Assembly (NCBI GenBank): GCA_900316265.1
Contig: ONCH01000014.1
Location: forward strand, 1 to 50,171
Length of the DNA: 50,171 nt
Source: an uncultured Prevotellaceae bacterium
GTDB taxonomy: Bacteria > Bacteroidota > Bacteroidia > Bacteroidales > Bacteroidaceae
Direction of reading: 5' to 3'
Part shown: one piece after another, positions 7,122 to 15,431 of the stretch
How positions within the stretch are numbered: position 1 is the stretch's first letter
Layout: every line of letters starts with the position of its first letter
Program-made: the position numbers and the translations under genes
Notes under the pieces: model-generated
What the model was told of the DNA's origin: nothing
The model's database searches: none
The model's input: the letters and a program-made list of their open reading frames with translations, nothing else

Positions 7122-9026
7122 TTACTTGTTATATAGTTCGCTGATGCGGGCAATGAGTTTCGTGTTTGTACGCTGGATGTGCTGCAGGTCTTTATACAGA
7201 CGGAAGCGGAAGCGGATGATACGGACATAGAAGAAGACACCCGTAGGCAGGAATACTCCTGTCAGCACGTTCAGCCACTTGCGTTGGAATGGACGTGTGT
7301 GAGCATGGGTGGCAATGATGGGATACCTGTTCAGCAGCATGATGATGCGCTTGTCGCGGGTGTATGACAGGTCTTCAATGATAGCCTCCAACTTGTCATT
7401 GAGCGTGGCAATATCCTCGTCGATACCCGAACGGAAGAATACTACTATCGGGTTGGGCCAGCGCAGCAGTTTGTGCTCATCTATATAGTGGCTTGCCTCT
7501 TCGCTGATAATTGCCAACTTGTTGCTATCTTCCAGATATTGAGGTTCCTCAATGATGACTTCCTTCTTCATGATGCTACGCTTGGTACGCAGTCCTAACA
7601 GTTGCATCACGATGTTACGATACATATCGACATTGAAGACCGTTGAGTCTTTGTTGGCCTTGTAGGTAAAGAAGATGGCGATAGGTGACAGTACGGCGGT
7701 GCCCAGCAACTTGCCGAACCACACGGTCCATTCGTCGATACGCGCCATACGCATACCTGTATTGTCGAGGATGTAGAAGACGATGAAGACGATGACGGAG
7801 ATGATAACAGGTACTCCGAGACCACCCTTGCGGATGATGGCACCCAGCGGTGCTCCGATGAAGAAGAAGATGATGCACGACAAGGACAGCGTAAACTTGT
7901 TGATAGCCTCCATCATGTGCATACGCTCCTCACGGTTCAGCCAGTAGGAGTATTCGGCTTTGAAGTCTAGGTTTGTCAGTGTCATCTGCACGTCGTTCGA
8001 TGCTTGCGTGAGGATTCGTTGCTTGTCATCGGCGCTCAACTTTTGGTAGAGGGAGTCAAACAACTCGTTTTGGCCTGCCACCGCTTTCTCGATTTTTGTG
8101 GAGTCGCTGTGATTGAGTGCTGCACGAGCATAGGTGATCTGCATGGCTTCGTGATAGTTCTGGTGTCCCACGGAGTCGTTGAACTCGCGGATGGAGTCCA
8201 GGTCGTGGACGATACGGCTGAGTCCCTTCGAACGGGCATCGGCAGAGATGCCACCCATCTCAGTCAGGTTAAAGCCTCCGTCAAAGTCAAGCAGTATTTT
8301 CTTGGTGGCAAAGGTCTCTCGGCGATAAGGCACATTGGCATTGACGCCCAGCCCCGACTGGCGCATATTCTCAAACCACTCGCCACTATACAAGGTCAGC
8401 AGCAGATGTTTCTTCTCTGCAGTAGCCTGTATGCGACCAGAGTCCGCCAGAATAACGGCGGCATCCTCGTAGTTGTTGTTCATGCGGTAGATCATAATAC
8501 CATAAAGCACGCCACGGTCCAAGTCTTTCTTCTGTACATAGAGGTTCGAGCCAGGGATGCCGTCATAGAAAATACCTTCGGGAATCTCCACCTCAGGGTT
8601 CTTCTGCTGCATAGAGATGAGTAACTGTTGGAACGATACGAAAGCTTTAGGGCCAATAACCTCTTGGAAGTAGAACGAGATGCAGGCAATGGTTATGGTG
8701 ATGACAGTCAGCGAGCGCATGGCTTGTCTCAGCGAAATTCCTGCAGCCTTGATAGCCGTCAACTCCGAGCTCTCGCCCAGATTACCAAAAGTAATGAGTG
8801 AAGATAGCAGGATGGCCAATGGGAACGCCTGTGGCATCAGCATGATACCCATATACCAGAAAAACTGAGCCAGAACATCCATTGACAGGCCCTTACCAAT
8901 GAGTTCGTCAACATATCGCCACAGGAACTGCATCATCAGCACAAACTGGCAGATGACGAAGGCGGCAAGAAACAGTAATCCGAACTGTTTGGCAATAAAT
9001 ATGTCTAACTTCTTTATACGAAACAT
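7122..9026 (-). CDS. LptF/LptG-family lipopolysaccharide export permease
   Basis: A 634-residue YjgP/YjgQ-type permease, the inner-membrane part of the machine that lifts lipopolysaccharide towards the outer membrane. Near the N-terminus are membrane segments (FGLLFLAAFVICQFVLMMQFLW, FPLAILLSSLITFGNLGESSELTAIKAAGIS), then a periplasmic beta-rich domain, then three membrane segments around residues 385-465 (FTLSLSCIIFFFIGAPLGAIIRKGGLGVPV). The C-terminal 170 residues after the last permease helix are longer than in the usual 360-residue homologues and include another hydrophobic stretch near the end. It heads the operon with ribBA and has a strong promoter directly upstream. I cannot tell LptF from LptG. 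Confidence 0.88.
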   Translation of the reverse strand: MFRIKKLDIFIAKQFGLLFLAAFVICQFVLMMQFLWRYVDELIGKGLSMDVLAQFFWYMGIMLMPQAFPLAILLSSLITFGNLGESSELTAIKAAGISLRQAMRSLTVITITIACISFYFQEVIGPKAFVSFQQLLISMQQKNPEVEIPEGIFYDGIPGSNLYVQKKDLDRGVLYGIMIYRMNNNYEDAAVILADSGRIQATAEKKHLLLTLYSGEWFENMRQSGLGVNANVPYRRETFATKKILLDFDGGFNLTEMGGISADARSKGLSRIVHDLDSIREFNDSVGHQNYHEAMQITYARAALNHSDSTKIEKAVAGQNELFDSLYQKLSADDKQRILTQASNDVQMTLTNLDFKAEYSYWLNREERMHMMEAINKFTLSLSCIIFFFIGAPLGAIIRKGGLGVPVIISVIVFIVFYILDNTGMRMARIDEWTVWFGKLLGTAVLSPIAIFFTYKANKDSTVFNVDMYRNIVMQLLGLRTKRSIMKKEVIIEEPQYLEDSNKLAIISEEASHYIDEHKLLRWPNPIVVFFRSGIDEDIATLNDKLEAIIEDLSYTRDKRIIMLLNRYPIIATHAHTRPFQRKWLNVLTGVFLPTGVFFYVRIIRFRFRLYKDLQHIQRTNTKLIARISELYNK

Positions 9027-9037
9027 GTTTCAGCCTG

Positions 9038-9045
9038 CAAAATTA
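9038..9045 (-). promoter_or_regulatory. Promoter -7 box of the lptF/G-ribBA operon
   Basis: On the minus strand this reads TAATTTTG followed by CAG, matching TAnnTTTG. The ATG at 9026 is only about 11 bp downstream, so the leader is very short. The T-run just upstream belongs to the preceding terminator, so the two signals abut. Confidence 0.65.
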
Positions 9046-9117
9046 TAAAAAAACCACGAATTACACGAATTTTGCGAATTATTATTAGTTAAATCGCTTC
9101 AATTCATGTAATTCGTG
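9046..9117 (-). terminator. Inverted repeat and T-run ending the START-like gene
   Basis: Arms at 9101-9117 and 9055-9071 match in 16 of 17 positions. On the minus strand the stem is followed by GG and seven Ts at 9047-9053, as expected for an intrinsic terminator of the gene ending at 9131. The arms are made of ATTCGTG/CACGAAT words that occur twice in each arm. The loop is about 30 nt, long for a terminator. Confidence 0.6.
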
Positions 9118-9130
9118 TTCTTCTGAATAA

Positions 9131-9532
9131 TCAGAGGCCGCTGACGCGGTGCAGGCGTTCCAAGTTGTCGTCCCAGATGCCACGAAGGTCTGCTGCTTCG
9201 TCGTCGTCTGCTGCGTAGTCGGTAATCAGCAAGGTCAGGTGTCCAGTCTCTTTACTCTGGGCTATGCGCAACTCCCAATAAGCTTCAGGAGTATCCTCGT
9301 GGTAGTCCCACATCAGACGGATATGGTCGAACTTCTCCTTATTTAATATGCGTGACTGCTTGGTGTCGCGTTCTGTCCACGGCTGGCCCCATGTGAATGT
9401 CCACGTCTCATCGTCTTCTTCCACGACTTTGTCAGCCAGCCACTTCTGCATGCCAGCGGCATTGCCAATCATGTCCCATACTATCTTGATGGAGTTTGTT
9501 GCCAGGGGGTATTCAATCGTCAGTTTTTGCAT
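9131..9532 (-). CDS. START-like domain protein
   Basis: A 133-residue soluble protein resembling the small START/SRPBCC-fold proteins conserved in Bacteroidota (START_2 type). Visible traits are the opening strand KLTIEYPLATNSIKIVWDMIGNAAGMQKWLADKV, a WTFTWG strand, repeated acidic stretches and the ending WDDNLERLHRVSGL typical of the last helix. Its ligand is unknown. A -7 box (minus-strand TACTTTTG, at 9576-9583) is followed by about 43 nt of leader. It ends at a terminator before the Lpt permease, so it is probably monocistronic. Confidence 0.7.
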   Translation of the reverse strand: MQKLTIEYPLATNSIKIVWDMIGNAAGMQKWLADKVVEEDDETWTFTWGQPWTERDTKQSRILNKEKFDHIRLMWDYHEDTPEAYWELRIAQSKETGHLTLLITDYAADDDEAADLRGIWDDNLERLHRVSGL

Positions 9533-9622
9533 GTTTTCATCTGTTTTAGGTTATTATTCCTACAGTTTGACACTGCAAAAGTACAAAAAAAAATAGAAAT
9601 ACGAAGATTTTTTCAGAAAAAT

Positions 9623-9653
9623 TTTGGTAATTCGAAATAAATGTCTACCTTTG
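9623..9653 (+). promoter_or_regulatory. Promoter of tRNA-Met
   Basis: TTTG at 9623-9626 and TACCTTTG at 9646-9653 with a 19-bp spacer form a full -33/-7 pair, about 20 bp upstream of the mature tRNA. Confidence 0.75.
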
Positions 9654-9674
9654 CAGCCGCTTAACAGCAATGAT

Positions 9675-9748
9675 GGCGGGATAGCTCAGCTGGTTAGAGC
9701 GCATGATTCATAATCATGAGGTCGCCGGTTCAATCCCGGCTCCCGCTA
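9675..9748 (+). tRNA. tRNA-Met (anticodon CAU)
   Basis: A 74-nt cloverleaf. The acceptor stem GGCGGGA pairs with TCCCGCT (terminal G-U), the D arm is GCTCAGCTGGTTAGAGC, the anticodon stem CATGA/TCATG holds the loop TTCATAA with CAT, and the T arm is GCCGGTTCAATCCCGGC. The discriminator is A, and CA of a CCA-like end follows. A paired first position speaks against initiator tRNA. A tRNA-Ile2 with modified CAU cannot be excluded from sequence alone. Confidence 0.92.
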
Positions 9749-9750
9749 CA

Positions 9751-9786
9751 AAAAAGGAATCTTCTCACTGGAAGATTCCTTTTTTC
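9751..9786. terminator. Bidirectional terminator between tRNA-Met and the FadL-type gene
   Basis: GGAATCTTC and GAAGATTCC form a perfect 9-bp stem with a 6-nt loop, flanked by an A-run on the left and a T-run on the right. It can end transcription of the tRNA on plus and of the minus-strand porin gene that ends at 9809. Confidence 0.9.
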
Positions 9787-9808
9787 GTTTCTCATGGGTA
9801 TGTAATCT

Positions 9809-11224
9809 TTAGAACTTATAGTCTACGCCGATACCGATAACGTGGTTGGTACGTGAGTAGGTCTCCTTGCCGTAAGAAACCACCTTGTCGTAGTTACTGT
9901 AGAGACTACAGAAATAGCTGGCGTTTAGGCGAATCTTCTCATTGATGTTCCAGGCGCCACCCATACCAATCGACCAGCTGTCGCAGGCAAATGATGTGTT
10001 CTGCTGGTAACCATCAGACAGACCGTAGTCGGTGCGCTGGCCACCGCAGCTGACGGTGAACTTCTCGTTGATGTCATATTCAACACCAGCCAGGAACTCG
10101 TGGGTGCCGTGAGTCAACTCCTTCTGGCGGTCGTTAGCCATCTGGGCATTCTTGTCGTCGAAGAAGTGATACTCCAGAGTGGCACGCAACTTGGGTGAAA
10201 ACTCATAGCCCGCAGCCACCGTGAACAATGCAGGCATATCATAGCGTGTGCGAGCACCATCCTCATAGGGGGCAGTATAGTCACTGAAACCACCGCCCAG
10301 TTGCTGTTGAATACCCTGTCCAATGGCTTGTGCCTGAGCAGCAGTGATGGCACCGGCCACAACTAATTGTGTCAATGGCTCTGTTACGATCTTTGTGGTG
10401 TTGAGGTCTGCATCTAAGACGTTGGTGTCGTTCTTAGTACTGATCTTCGTGCGGAACTCATAACGGGCAGTCAGCGTGAGGGGGCCTTGATGGAACGCCA
10501 GACTGATGATAGGTGTAAAACCCCATCCTTTCTGGTCTACATCAAGCAGCAGACTTGCCAACTTGCCCTTTGTGGCATGATTGTCTGCAATGACGTGCCC
10601 GCGGTAGTAGCCGTCATAGTAGTTGGCACGGAAGCCTACTGCTGCGGCCAGATAGTCCGTAATCTTATAACTGAAGTTCAACTGTCCACCATAGATATAC
10701 TGTTTGCCCTTCATCTCCGAGTCCAGTGTGTATTGGTCGGGAGTAATTGGTGGAATGGCTCCTTGGGTCGCATCAGACAGACCTTTGGTTAGTTTAGTGA
10801 TAGTGCTGTTCAGCAGCACGTTGAACATGGGTACACCGTCGTCATACTGAACGAAGCCACCGCTTCCTACGATACCAATCATGCCACTGACTGCCCAGCG
10901 GTCCTTCTTGTATGAAGCGAACAGTGCGGGCACGATAGGTGCTGAGGCCTTACCTTCGTATAGGGTCTTTGTACCGTTCGGTGCTGTCAGTTCGATGTCG
11001 CGGTTCTGCCAGGGCTTCTGGAAGTTCAGTGACAACTGCCAACCCTCGTGTCCCCATGCCAGTCCGGCAGGGTTTGAGAATGTGGCGTCAATCTCAGTGC
11101 TGGCACCACGGGCGAACATACGGTCAAAAGCGATGTGATAATTCGTGTTGGTCATCAGACCACCAGCCCAAGTGGCGGTTGCGAACATGGCTGTCGCAGC
11201 CATTATAACAATCTTTTTTCTCAT
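9809..11224 (-). CDS. FadL/OMPP1/TodX-family outer-membrane transport protein
   Basis: A 471-residue outer-membrane beta-barrel. A signal peptide (MRKKIVIMAATAMFATATWAGG) is followed by the family hallmark ATFSNPAGLAWG near residues 47-58. Alternating aromatic/hydrophobic strands run to a typical last strand ending in VDYKF. FadL proteins carry fatty acids or other hydrophobic compounds across the outer membrane; the substrate here is not known. The promoter -7 box (minus-strand TACCTTTG) lies at 11255-11262. It may act with the adjacent DUF4421 barrel, but each seems to have its own promoter. Confidence 0.88.
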   Translation of the reverse strand: MRKKIVIMAATAMFATATWAGGLMTNTNYHIAFDRMFARGASTEIDATFSNPAGLAWGHEGWQLSLNFQKPWQNRDIELTAPNGTKTLYEGKASAPIVPALFASYKKDRWAVSGMIGIVGSGGFVQYDDGVPMFNVLLNSTITKLTKGLSDATQGAIPPITPDQYTLDSEMKGKQYIYGGQLNFSYKITDYLAAAVGFRANYYDGYYRGHVIADNHATKGKLASLLLDVDQKGWGFTPIISLAFHQGPLTLTARYEFRTKISTKNDTNVLDADLNTTKIVTEPLTQLVVAGAITAAQAQAIGQGIQQQLGGGFSDYTAPYEDGARTRYDMPALFTVAAGYEFSPKLRATLEYHFFDDKNAQMANDRQKELTHGTHEFLAGVEYDINEKFTVSCGGQRTDYGLSDGYQQNTSFACDSWSIGMGGAWNINEKIRLNASYFCSLYSNYDKVVSYGKETYSRTNHVIGIGVDYKF

Positions 11225-11254
11225 TTGGAATTAATTTGGTCAAATTTGCGGCTG

Positions 11255-11262
11255 CAAAGGTA
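11255..11262 (-). promoter_or_regulatory. Promoter -7 box of the FadL-type gene
   Basis: Minus-strand TACCTTTG followed by CAG, about 30 bp upstream of the ATG at 11224. No perfect -33 TTTG at 19-21 bp; a TTTG lies 16 bp upstream. Confidence 0.55.
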
Positions 11263-11303
11263 CGAATTATTTTCCAAACAAACGAAAAAATAACCAATTT
11301 TCT

Positions 11304-12461
11304 TCAGAATCTGACGCCTATAGATGCATTGATGTACCAGTCGCGGAGGGTGCCCTTCACGCCGTCGTCCTTGAAATGGAAACGGCTGAACTGGCCGTAG
11401 GCGTTGATGAAGAAACGGCTCCACTGATAGGTCAGTGACAGACGGGTGTCGAAATTAAGGGCAACGGGACTGTGGCCGTCGGTGATGGAAAGTGGCTCGT
11501 CATTCAGGTGGTACTCATTCATAATCAGTTCATCCTCGGCTTGAATAGCAGTCTCGATGACTTCGCGTAGGTTAGAGTCGTAGCGCCACGTTTTATGGCG
11601 GTCGTAGATGGTGAGCATGGGCATGAACATAGCGCTGATGAGCAGTCCCTGACAGGGTACGAAGTTGTAGGCGTAGCCCGCACCGACGCTGAACTGCCAT
11701 TGCTTGATGCGTCCGATGTCGTCCATGAGCATGATGAAGGCGGCATTCTCATCGTCGACATAGTTGATGTGCGAATGGTAGTACATGGCACCAGCCATGA
11801 ACGAGCCTGCCGAGCGCTTCTGAATAACCGACTGGTCATAGGCGGCAGCATAGGAGAAACGCTTGCCGTTGAACAAGTAGTAGGCATCGAGCAACAGCGT
11901 GCGCGTCTTGATGGCACTGGCCAACTGAACCTGATCTGTCTTTGTGATAAAGATGGGCTGGCCGTTTTCGTAAAGGAACGCTCCTTCATAGTGCACTTCT
12001 GGCTTATTACTACGGAAGGTATGGATGCGCAGGTTAATACCATAAGAACCACCCGTGGCACCAAAGCTGAGGATGCTTCCTTTGCCACCACTGACATTCC
12101 ATGAGTAGCCCAGTCCATAGCCACGATAACCAGCCCATATACCGGCATAGCTTAACAGAGAGCTCTTGATGCGTGGCTCCCATTCCAGGTCGCCCGTCAT
12201 TTCAGTGGATATCGTAGCGCTGTTGATGGTGGACTTCATCCTCAGTTCCGACTGGTTGACATTACCTTTAGCAATGACTTGCCAGGGGCGCTCGGGTGCT
12301 GTGATATAATGTGGGTCGACACCTTTCACTGCCATTGTGTCAATCAGTGTTCCCAGTTTGTGGAGAAAACGCATGACACCCTTTGGCTCATGGGTGGTCT
12401 GTGCCACCAGCATCAAGGTAGACGAAAAGATGAATATAGAGAGGATGAATGAACGTTTCAT
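11304..12461 (-). CDS. DUF4421-family outer-membrane protein
   Basis: A 385-residue secreted protein with signal peptide MKRSFILSIFIFSSTLMLVAQ. It has the DUF4421 look: DPHYITAPERPWQVIAKGN near the start, then repeated amphipathic strands (YAGIWAGYRGYGLGYSWNV, GSYGINLRIHTF) and a terminal aromatic strand ending GVRF, typical of an outer-membrane barrel. I start it at 12461 rather than at the longer frame from 12509, because only the shorter form begins with a signal peptide and the extra part overlaps a minus-strand -7 box (TATTTTTG) at 12487-12494. Function unknown. Confidence 0.75.
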   Translation of the reverse strand: MKRSFILSIFIFSSTLMLVAQTTHEPKGVMRFLHKLGTLIDTMAVKGVDPHYITAPERPWQVIAKGNVNQSELRMKSTINSATISTEMTGDLEWEPRIKSSLLSYAGIWAGYRGYGLGYSWNVSGGKGSILSFGATGGSYGINLRIHTFRSNKPEVHYEGAFLYENGQPIFITKTDQVQLASAIKTRTLLLDAYYLFNGKRFSYAAAYDQSVIQKRSAGSFMAGAMYYHSHINYVDDENAAFIMLMDDIGRIKQWQFSVGAGYAYNFVPCQGLLISAMFMPMLTIYDRHKTWRYDSNLREVIETAIQAEDELIMNEYHLNDEPLSITDGHSPVALNFDTRLSLTYQWSRFFINAYGQFSRFHFKDDGVKGTLRDWYINASIGVRF

Positions 12462-12557
12462 ACGTGTCTTTTCTGTTTTCGCGGTGCAAAAATACAAATT
12501 TTCCTGCAAAATGCGACATTTCTGTTGGCAAAGATGGAGAATATGGCAAAAAATAGC

Positions 12558-12565
12558 TAATTTTG
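12558..12565 (+). promoter_or_regulatory. Promoter -7 box of the first TPR histidine kinase
   Basis: TAATTTTG followed by CAG, about 15 bp before the ATG at 12581. A proper -33 box at 19-21 bp is not evident. This box excludes an upstream TTG start at 12563. Confidence 0.5.
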
Positions 12566-12580
12566 CAGCTGATTATTGAA

Positions 12581-14665
12581 ATGTACATGAGAGGTCATAG
12601 CAAAATATACGTCGTCAGCATCGTGCTGACTCTGATAGCGGTGGTTGGATGCACTAAATGTCAGCAACCTGCCGCTACCGGTGGCTATGCCAATGCAGAC
12701 GGCTATACCCGTGCCGACTCACTGGTGTCAGCATTGGGCGACGCACGCGAATTTCCCTGTCTGTTGAAGGTGACTGACAGTCTGGAGCGCACGGGCGAAC
12801 TGCCACAGGTGAGGGCTATTTTCTATCGCACCATTGCCTATAACCTATTGGGACAGCAGAGAAAGTCGCTCAGCCAGTATTACCAGTTGACCAACATGGA
12901 CGTAAAGAAGCTGAATACCAGAGCTGATGTGGAATGTTACATCTATTCCTATAAGGACTATGTGCGTCTGCTCTGCGACATGAGGCGTTACGACCGTGCT
13001 CTGCGTGAAGCCTATAATGCCGACCGTAAACTGAGGGCGGCAGGTCATGAGTCGTTTGTTGACCATCACGATATAGCGCAGATTATTGGTGAGAGCCAGC
13101 TCTGTCTAGGCCAGGACGCTGAGGCCGACAAGAGTTTTCAGGAATCGTTAGAGGGCATTAAGACCCGTTTGGCAACTCACGGTGACCCGCTCGACCTGCG
13201 TGAATGTCAGAAGACAATGAACGCTATTGCTACCGCCTATATGCGCTGTCGAAAAGTGGACAAGGCTGCACCGTGGATAGCCAGAGAGGAATCGCTGTAT
13301 GCTGAGGCACTGAAGCATCCCCATGCCGACTCTATCTACCTTGACGAGATGAAGGCTGAGATAACTTATTTACGTGCGATGCTGGCTCATGCCCAGGGTC
13401 GCCCTGCAGATGCTGAGAAGGCTTTTGCAGACTATCTGTCAACACAGTCAGCCAAGCAGTTGGGGCATGTTATCAATAGTTGCCGATACTTGATGGCTAC
13501 TGGCCGTTTCGCCGAGGCAGCACGTAATATGTCGAAGCTGGATGCCTTCATGGCTGAGAACGGCTACCAGCCTGATTTGGAGAATATCGGTCGCTTCATG
13601 ATACCCAAGTTCCATGTGAACCTGTTGGCAGGTCACCGCGACTCTGCCCTGCGCGTGGCTACTCAGATAGCCGCGGCCTACGATACAGCCTTGGTGAGTC
13701 AGAAGAAAATAGATGCCGATCTGATATCCACCATCTACGATACTGAGGGCAAGGAGCGCCAGATAGCTGAACAGCGTGCTAAACTGTCGCAACAACGATT
13801 GATTTGGGGCGCCGTCGTCATGTTTATTATCTTGGTATTCTTCCATATCTATGCCGTGCAACGGCGGAAGGCTTACCTAAAGTTGGATGCCAAGAATCGC
13901 GAGTTGGATGCTACCAACCGCGAACTGCTATTGGCCAATGAGCGTGCTGAGGAGTCGTCGCGCATGAAGACGCAGTTTATCCAGCAGATTTCTCATGAGG
14001 TACGCACGCCCTTGAATGTGCTGTCGGGATTCAGTCAGGTGCTGGCTACTCCCGATATTAATCTGGATGGCGGACAGTTGCAGGATATCAGTAAGAAGAT
14101 TGTCGAGAACAGTGAACGTATCACCCACTTGGTGGATAAAATGCTGGATTTGAGCATGATAAACAGCAATGCTGACATAGAGTGCCTAGATACAGTGACT
14201 CCTGCCGATATAGCCAGAGAGGCTGTTGAAAAGAGTGGTATCCAGAAAGCCCGCCATTTGGACTTCCAGTTACAGGTGTCGGCAGAAGTTGAAGGAACCG
14301 TCTTCAGAACCAATCGGAAGGCGGCAGTCAAAGCACTGGTTCTGCTGCTCGACAATGCCATTAAGTTCACGCATCCTGTGGCGTTCCAGCGTCGTCATGC
14401 TAAACTGCAGAAGGCACATGCGACCCTGAGTGTCAGTGTCAGTCCGCAGCATATCTTTTTTGTGGTTGAGGATACTGGCATTGGCATTCCTCCTGAGCAG
14501 GCTGAGAATATCTTCACCGAATTTGTGCAGTTGGACGAGTATTCTGACGGTACGGGCATCGGTCTTTCCATTGCCCGCTCGTTTGCTCGCCACATGAACG
14601 GTGATGTCGTTCTTGACACCTCCTATACCGGTGGTTCCCGCTTTGTCTTGACGTTAGGAGCATAG
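12581..14665 (+). CDS. TPR-repeat membrane histidine kinase (orphan), copy 1
   Basis: About 694 residues. The N-terminus has a hydrophobic segment with lipobox-like VVGC (Cys24), then about 370 residues of helical repeats of TPR type, a transmembrane helix near 406-426 (IWGAVVMFIILVFFHIYAV), a short coiled coil, and a HisKA domain with ISHEVRTPLN (His472). The HATPase domain follows with N box LLDNAIKFT, G1 VEDTGIGIP and G2 GTGIGLSIARSFARHMNGDV. There is no receiver or DNA-binding domain and no response regulator next door. I chose ATG 12581; ATG 12587 is also possible. Two proteins of the same plan lie at 28764 and 35875. Signal and target are unknown. Confidence 0.88.
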   Translation: MYMRGHSKIYVVSIVLTLIAVVGCTKCQQPAATGGYANADGYTRADSLVSALGDAREFPCLLKVTDSLERTGELPQVRAIFYRTIAYNLLGQQRKSLSQYYQLTNMDVKKLNTRADVECYIYSYKDYVRLLCDMRRYDRALREAYNADRKLRAAGHESFVDHHDIAQIIGESQLCLGQDAEADKSFQESLEGIKTRLATHGDPLDLRECQKTMNAIATAYMRCRKVDKAAPWIAREESLYAEALKHPHADSIYLDEMKAEITYLRAMLAHAQGRPADAEKAFADYLSTQSAKQLGHVINSCRYLMATGRFAEAARNMSKLDAFMAENGYQPDLENIGRFMIPKFHVNLLAGHRDSALRVATQIAAAYDTALVSQKKIDADLISTIYDTEGKERQIAEQRAKLSQQRLIWGAVVMFIILVFFHIYAVQRRKAYLKLDAKNRELDATNRELLLANERAEESSRMKTQFIQQISHEVRTPLNVLSGFSQVLATPDINLDGGQLQDISKKIVENSERITHLVDKMLDLSMINSNADIECLDTVTPADIAREAVEKSGIQKARHLDFQLQVSAEVEGTVFRTNRKAAVKALVLLLDNAIKFTHPVAFQRRHAKLQKAHATLSVSVSPQHIFFVVEDTGIGIPPEQAENIFTEFVQLDEYSDGTGIGLSIARSFARHMNGDVVLDTSYTGGSRFVLTLGA

Positions 14666-14736
14666 CCCCATCAATAACTTGAAAAATTGATTTGCAGCAT
14701 TATTTTTATAATAAGGTGAAAATTTTGCTGTAAAGG

Positions 14737-14768
14737 TTGTGTGGTGTGCTGTTTTTTTTGTAATTTTG
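14737..14768 (+). promoter_or_regulatory. Promoter of the purine/rod-shape gene cluster
   Basis: TTG at 14737-14739 and TAATTTTG at 14761-14768 (then CAG) with a 21-bp spacer. The ATG at 14804 lies about 35 bp downstream. No other promoter is obvious before mreB, so this may drive the whole cluster. Confidence 0.65.
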
Positions 14769-14803
14769 CAGCCCGAATTCGAATATAACGTTATATTATT
14801 TTT

Positions 14804-15397
14804 ATGGCAGAGACAAAGAAGATTAAGACTGCGCTCATCTCTGTATTCCACAAGGATGGGCTGGAAGAGTTGTTGAAGAAGTTGAACGATGAGGGCGTGA
14901 AGTTCCTGTCTACAGGCGGTACACAGACCTTTATCGAGAGTCTGGGTTATGCTTGCGAAAAGGTAGAGAACGTAACTACTTATCCTTCTATCCTTGGTGG
15001 TCGTGTAAAGACCCTGCATCCGAAGGTGTTCGGAGGTATCCTGGGTCGTCGCGACAATGAGGGTGACCGTGAGCAGATGACTCAGTACGAGATTCCTGAG
15101 ATTGACCTCGTCATCGTCGACCTGTATCCTTTTGAGCAGACCGTTGCCAGCGGCGCTATTGAGGAGGATATCATTGAGAAGATTGATATCGGTGGTATTT
15201 CGCTGATTCGTGCCGGAGCAAAGAACTTCAACGACGTTGTTATCGTGCCCTCAAAGGCTGAGTACGCCGTACTGCTGGATATTCTGAACAAACAGGGTGC
15301 CGAGACCACTAAGGAACAGCGCCGCATGTTTGCTACCCGTGCTTTTGGTGTTAGCTCACACTACGATACCGCCATCCACGCTTGGTTTGAGAAATAA
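14804..15397 (+). CDS. purH: IMP cyclohydrolase, stand-alone N-terminal half of PurH
   Basis: A 197-residue protein equal to the MGS-like IMP cyclohydrolase domain of PurH, which closes FAICAR to IMP in the last step of purine synthesis. Motifs include ISVFHKDGLEELLKKL, FLSTGGT, GGRVKTLHPKVFGGIL, DLVIVDLYPFEQTVASG and IDIGGISLIRAGAKNF, all in order. Bifunctional PurH is about 510 residues; this one stops cleanly after the cyclohydrolase domain. The missing AICAR transformylase half exists as its own gene at 47273-48460 on the other strand. It is followed by four 7-bp repeats and then mreB, so it is probably co-transcribed with the rod-shape genes. Confidence 0.92.
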   Translation: MAETKKIKTALISVFHKDGLEELLKKLNDEGVKFLSTGGTQTFIESLGYACEKVENVTTYPSILGGRVKTLHPKVFGGILGRRDNEGDREQMTQYEIPEIDLVIVDLYPFEQTVASGAIEEDIIEKIDIGGISLIRAGAKNFNDVVIVPSKAEYAVLLDILNKQGAETTKEQRRMFATRAFGVSSHYDTAIHAWFEK

Positions 15398-15425
15398 AGT
15401 TTATAGTTTACAGTTTATAGTTTAA
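15398..15425 (+). repeat. Four tandem 7-bp repeats AGTTTAn between purH and mreB
   Basis: Copies of AGTTTA plus one variable base (T, C, T, A) start at 15398, 15405, 15412 and 15419, with no gap. The tract starts directly after the TAA stop codon and ends 6 bp before the mreB ATG, filling the spacer. Confidence 0.95.
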
Positions 15426-15431
15426 AGAAGA

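Noticed and set aside
9675-9748. Initiator tRNA
   Set aside because: The first position is paired (G-U) and the anticodon stem lacks the three G-C pairs typical of initiator tRNA.
12563-12580. TTG start of the first TPR kinase at 12563
   Set aside because: It lies inside the -7 box TAATTTTG and could not be on the transcript; ATG 12581 is used.
14804-15397. PurH gene truncated by a frameshift or deletion
   Set aside because: The stop is clean after the cyclohydrolase domain, mreB follows directly, and the missing domain exists as an intact gene with its own start at 48460.
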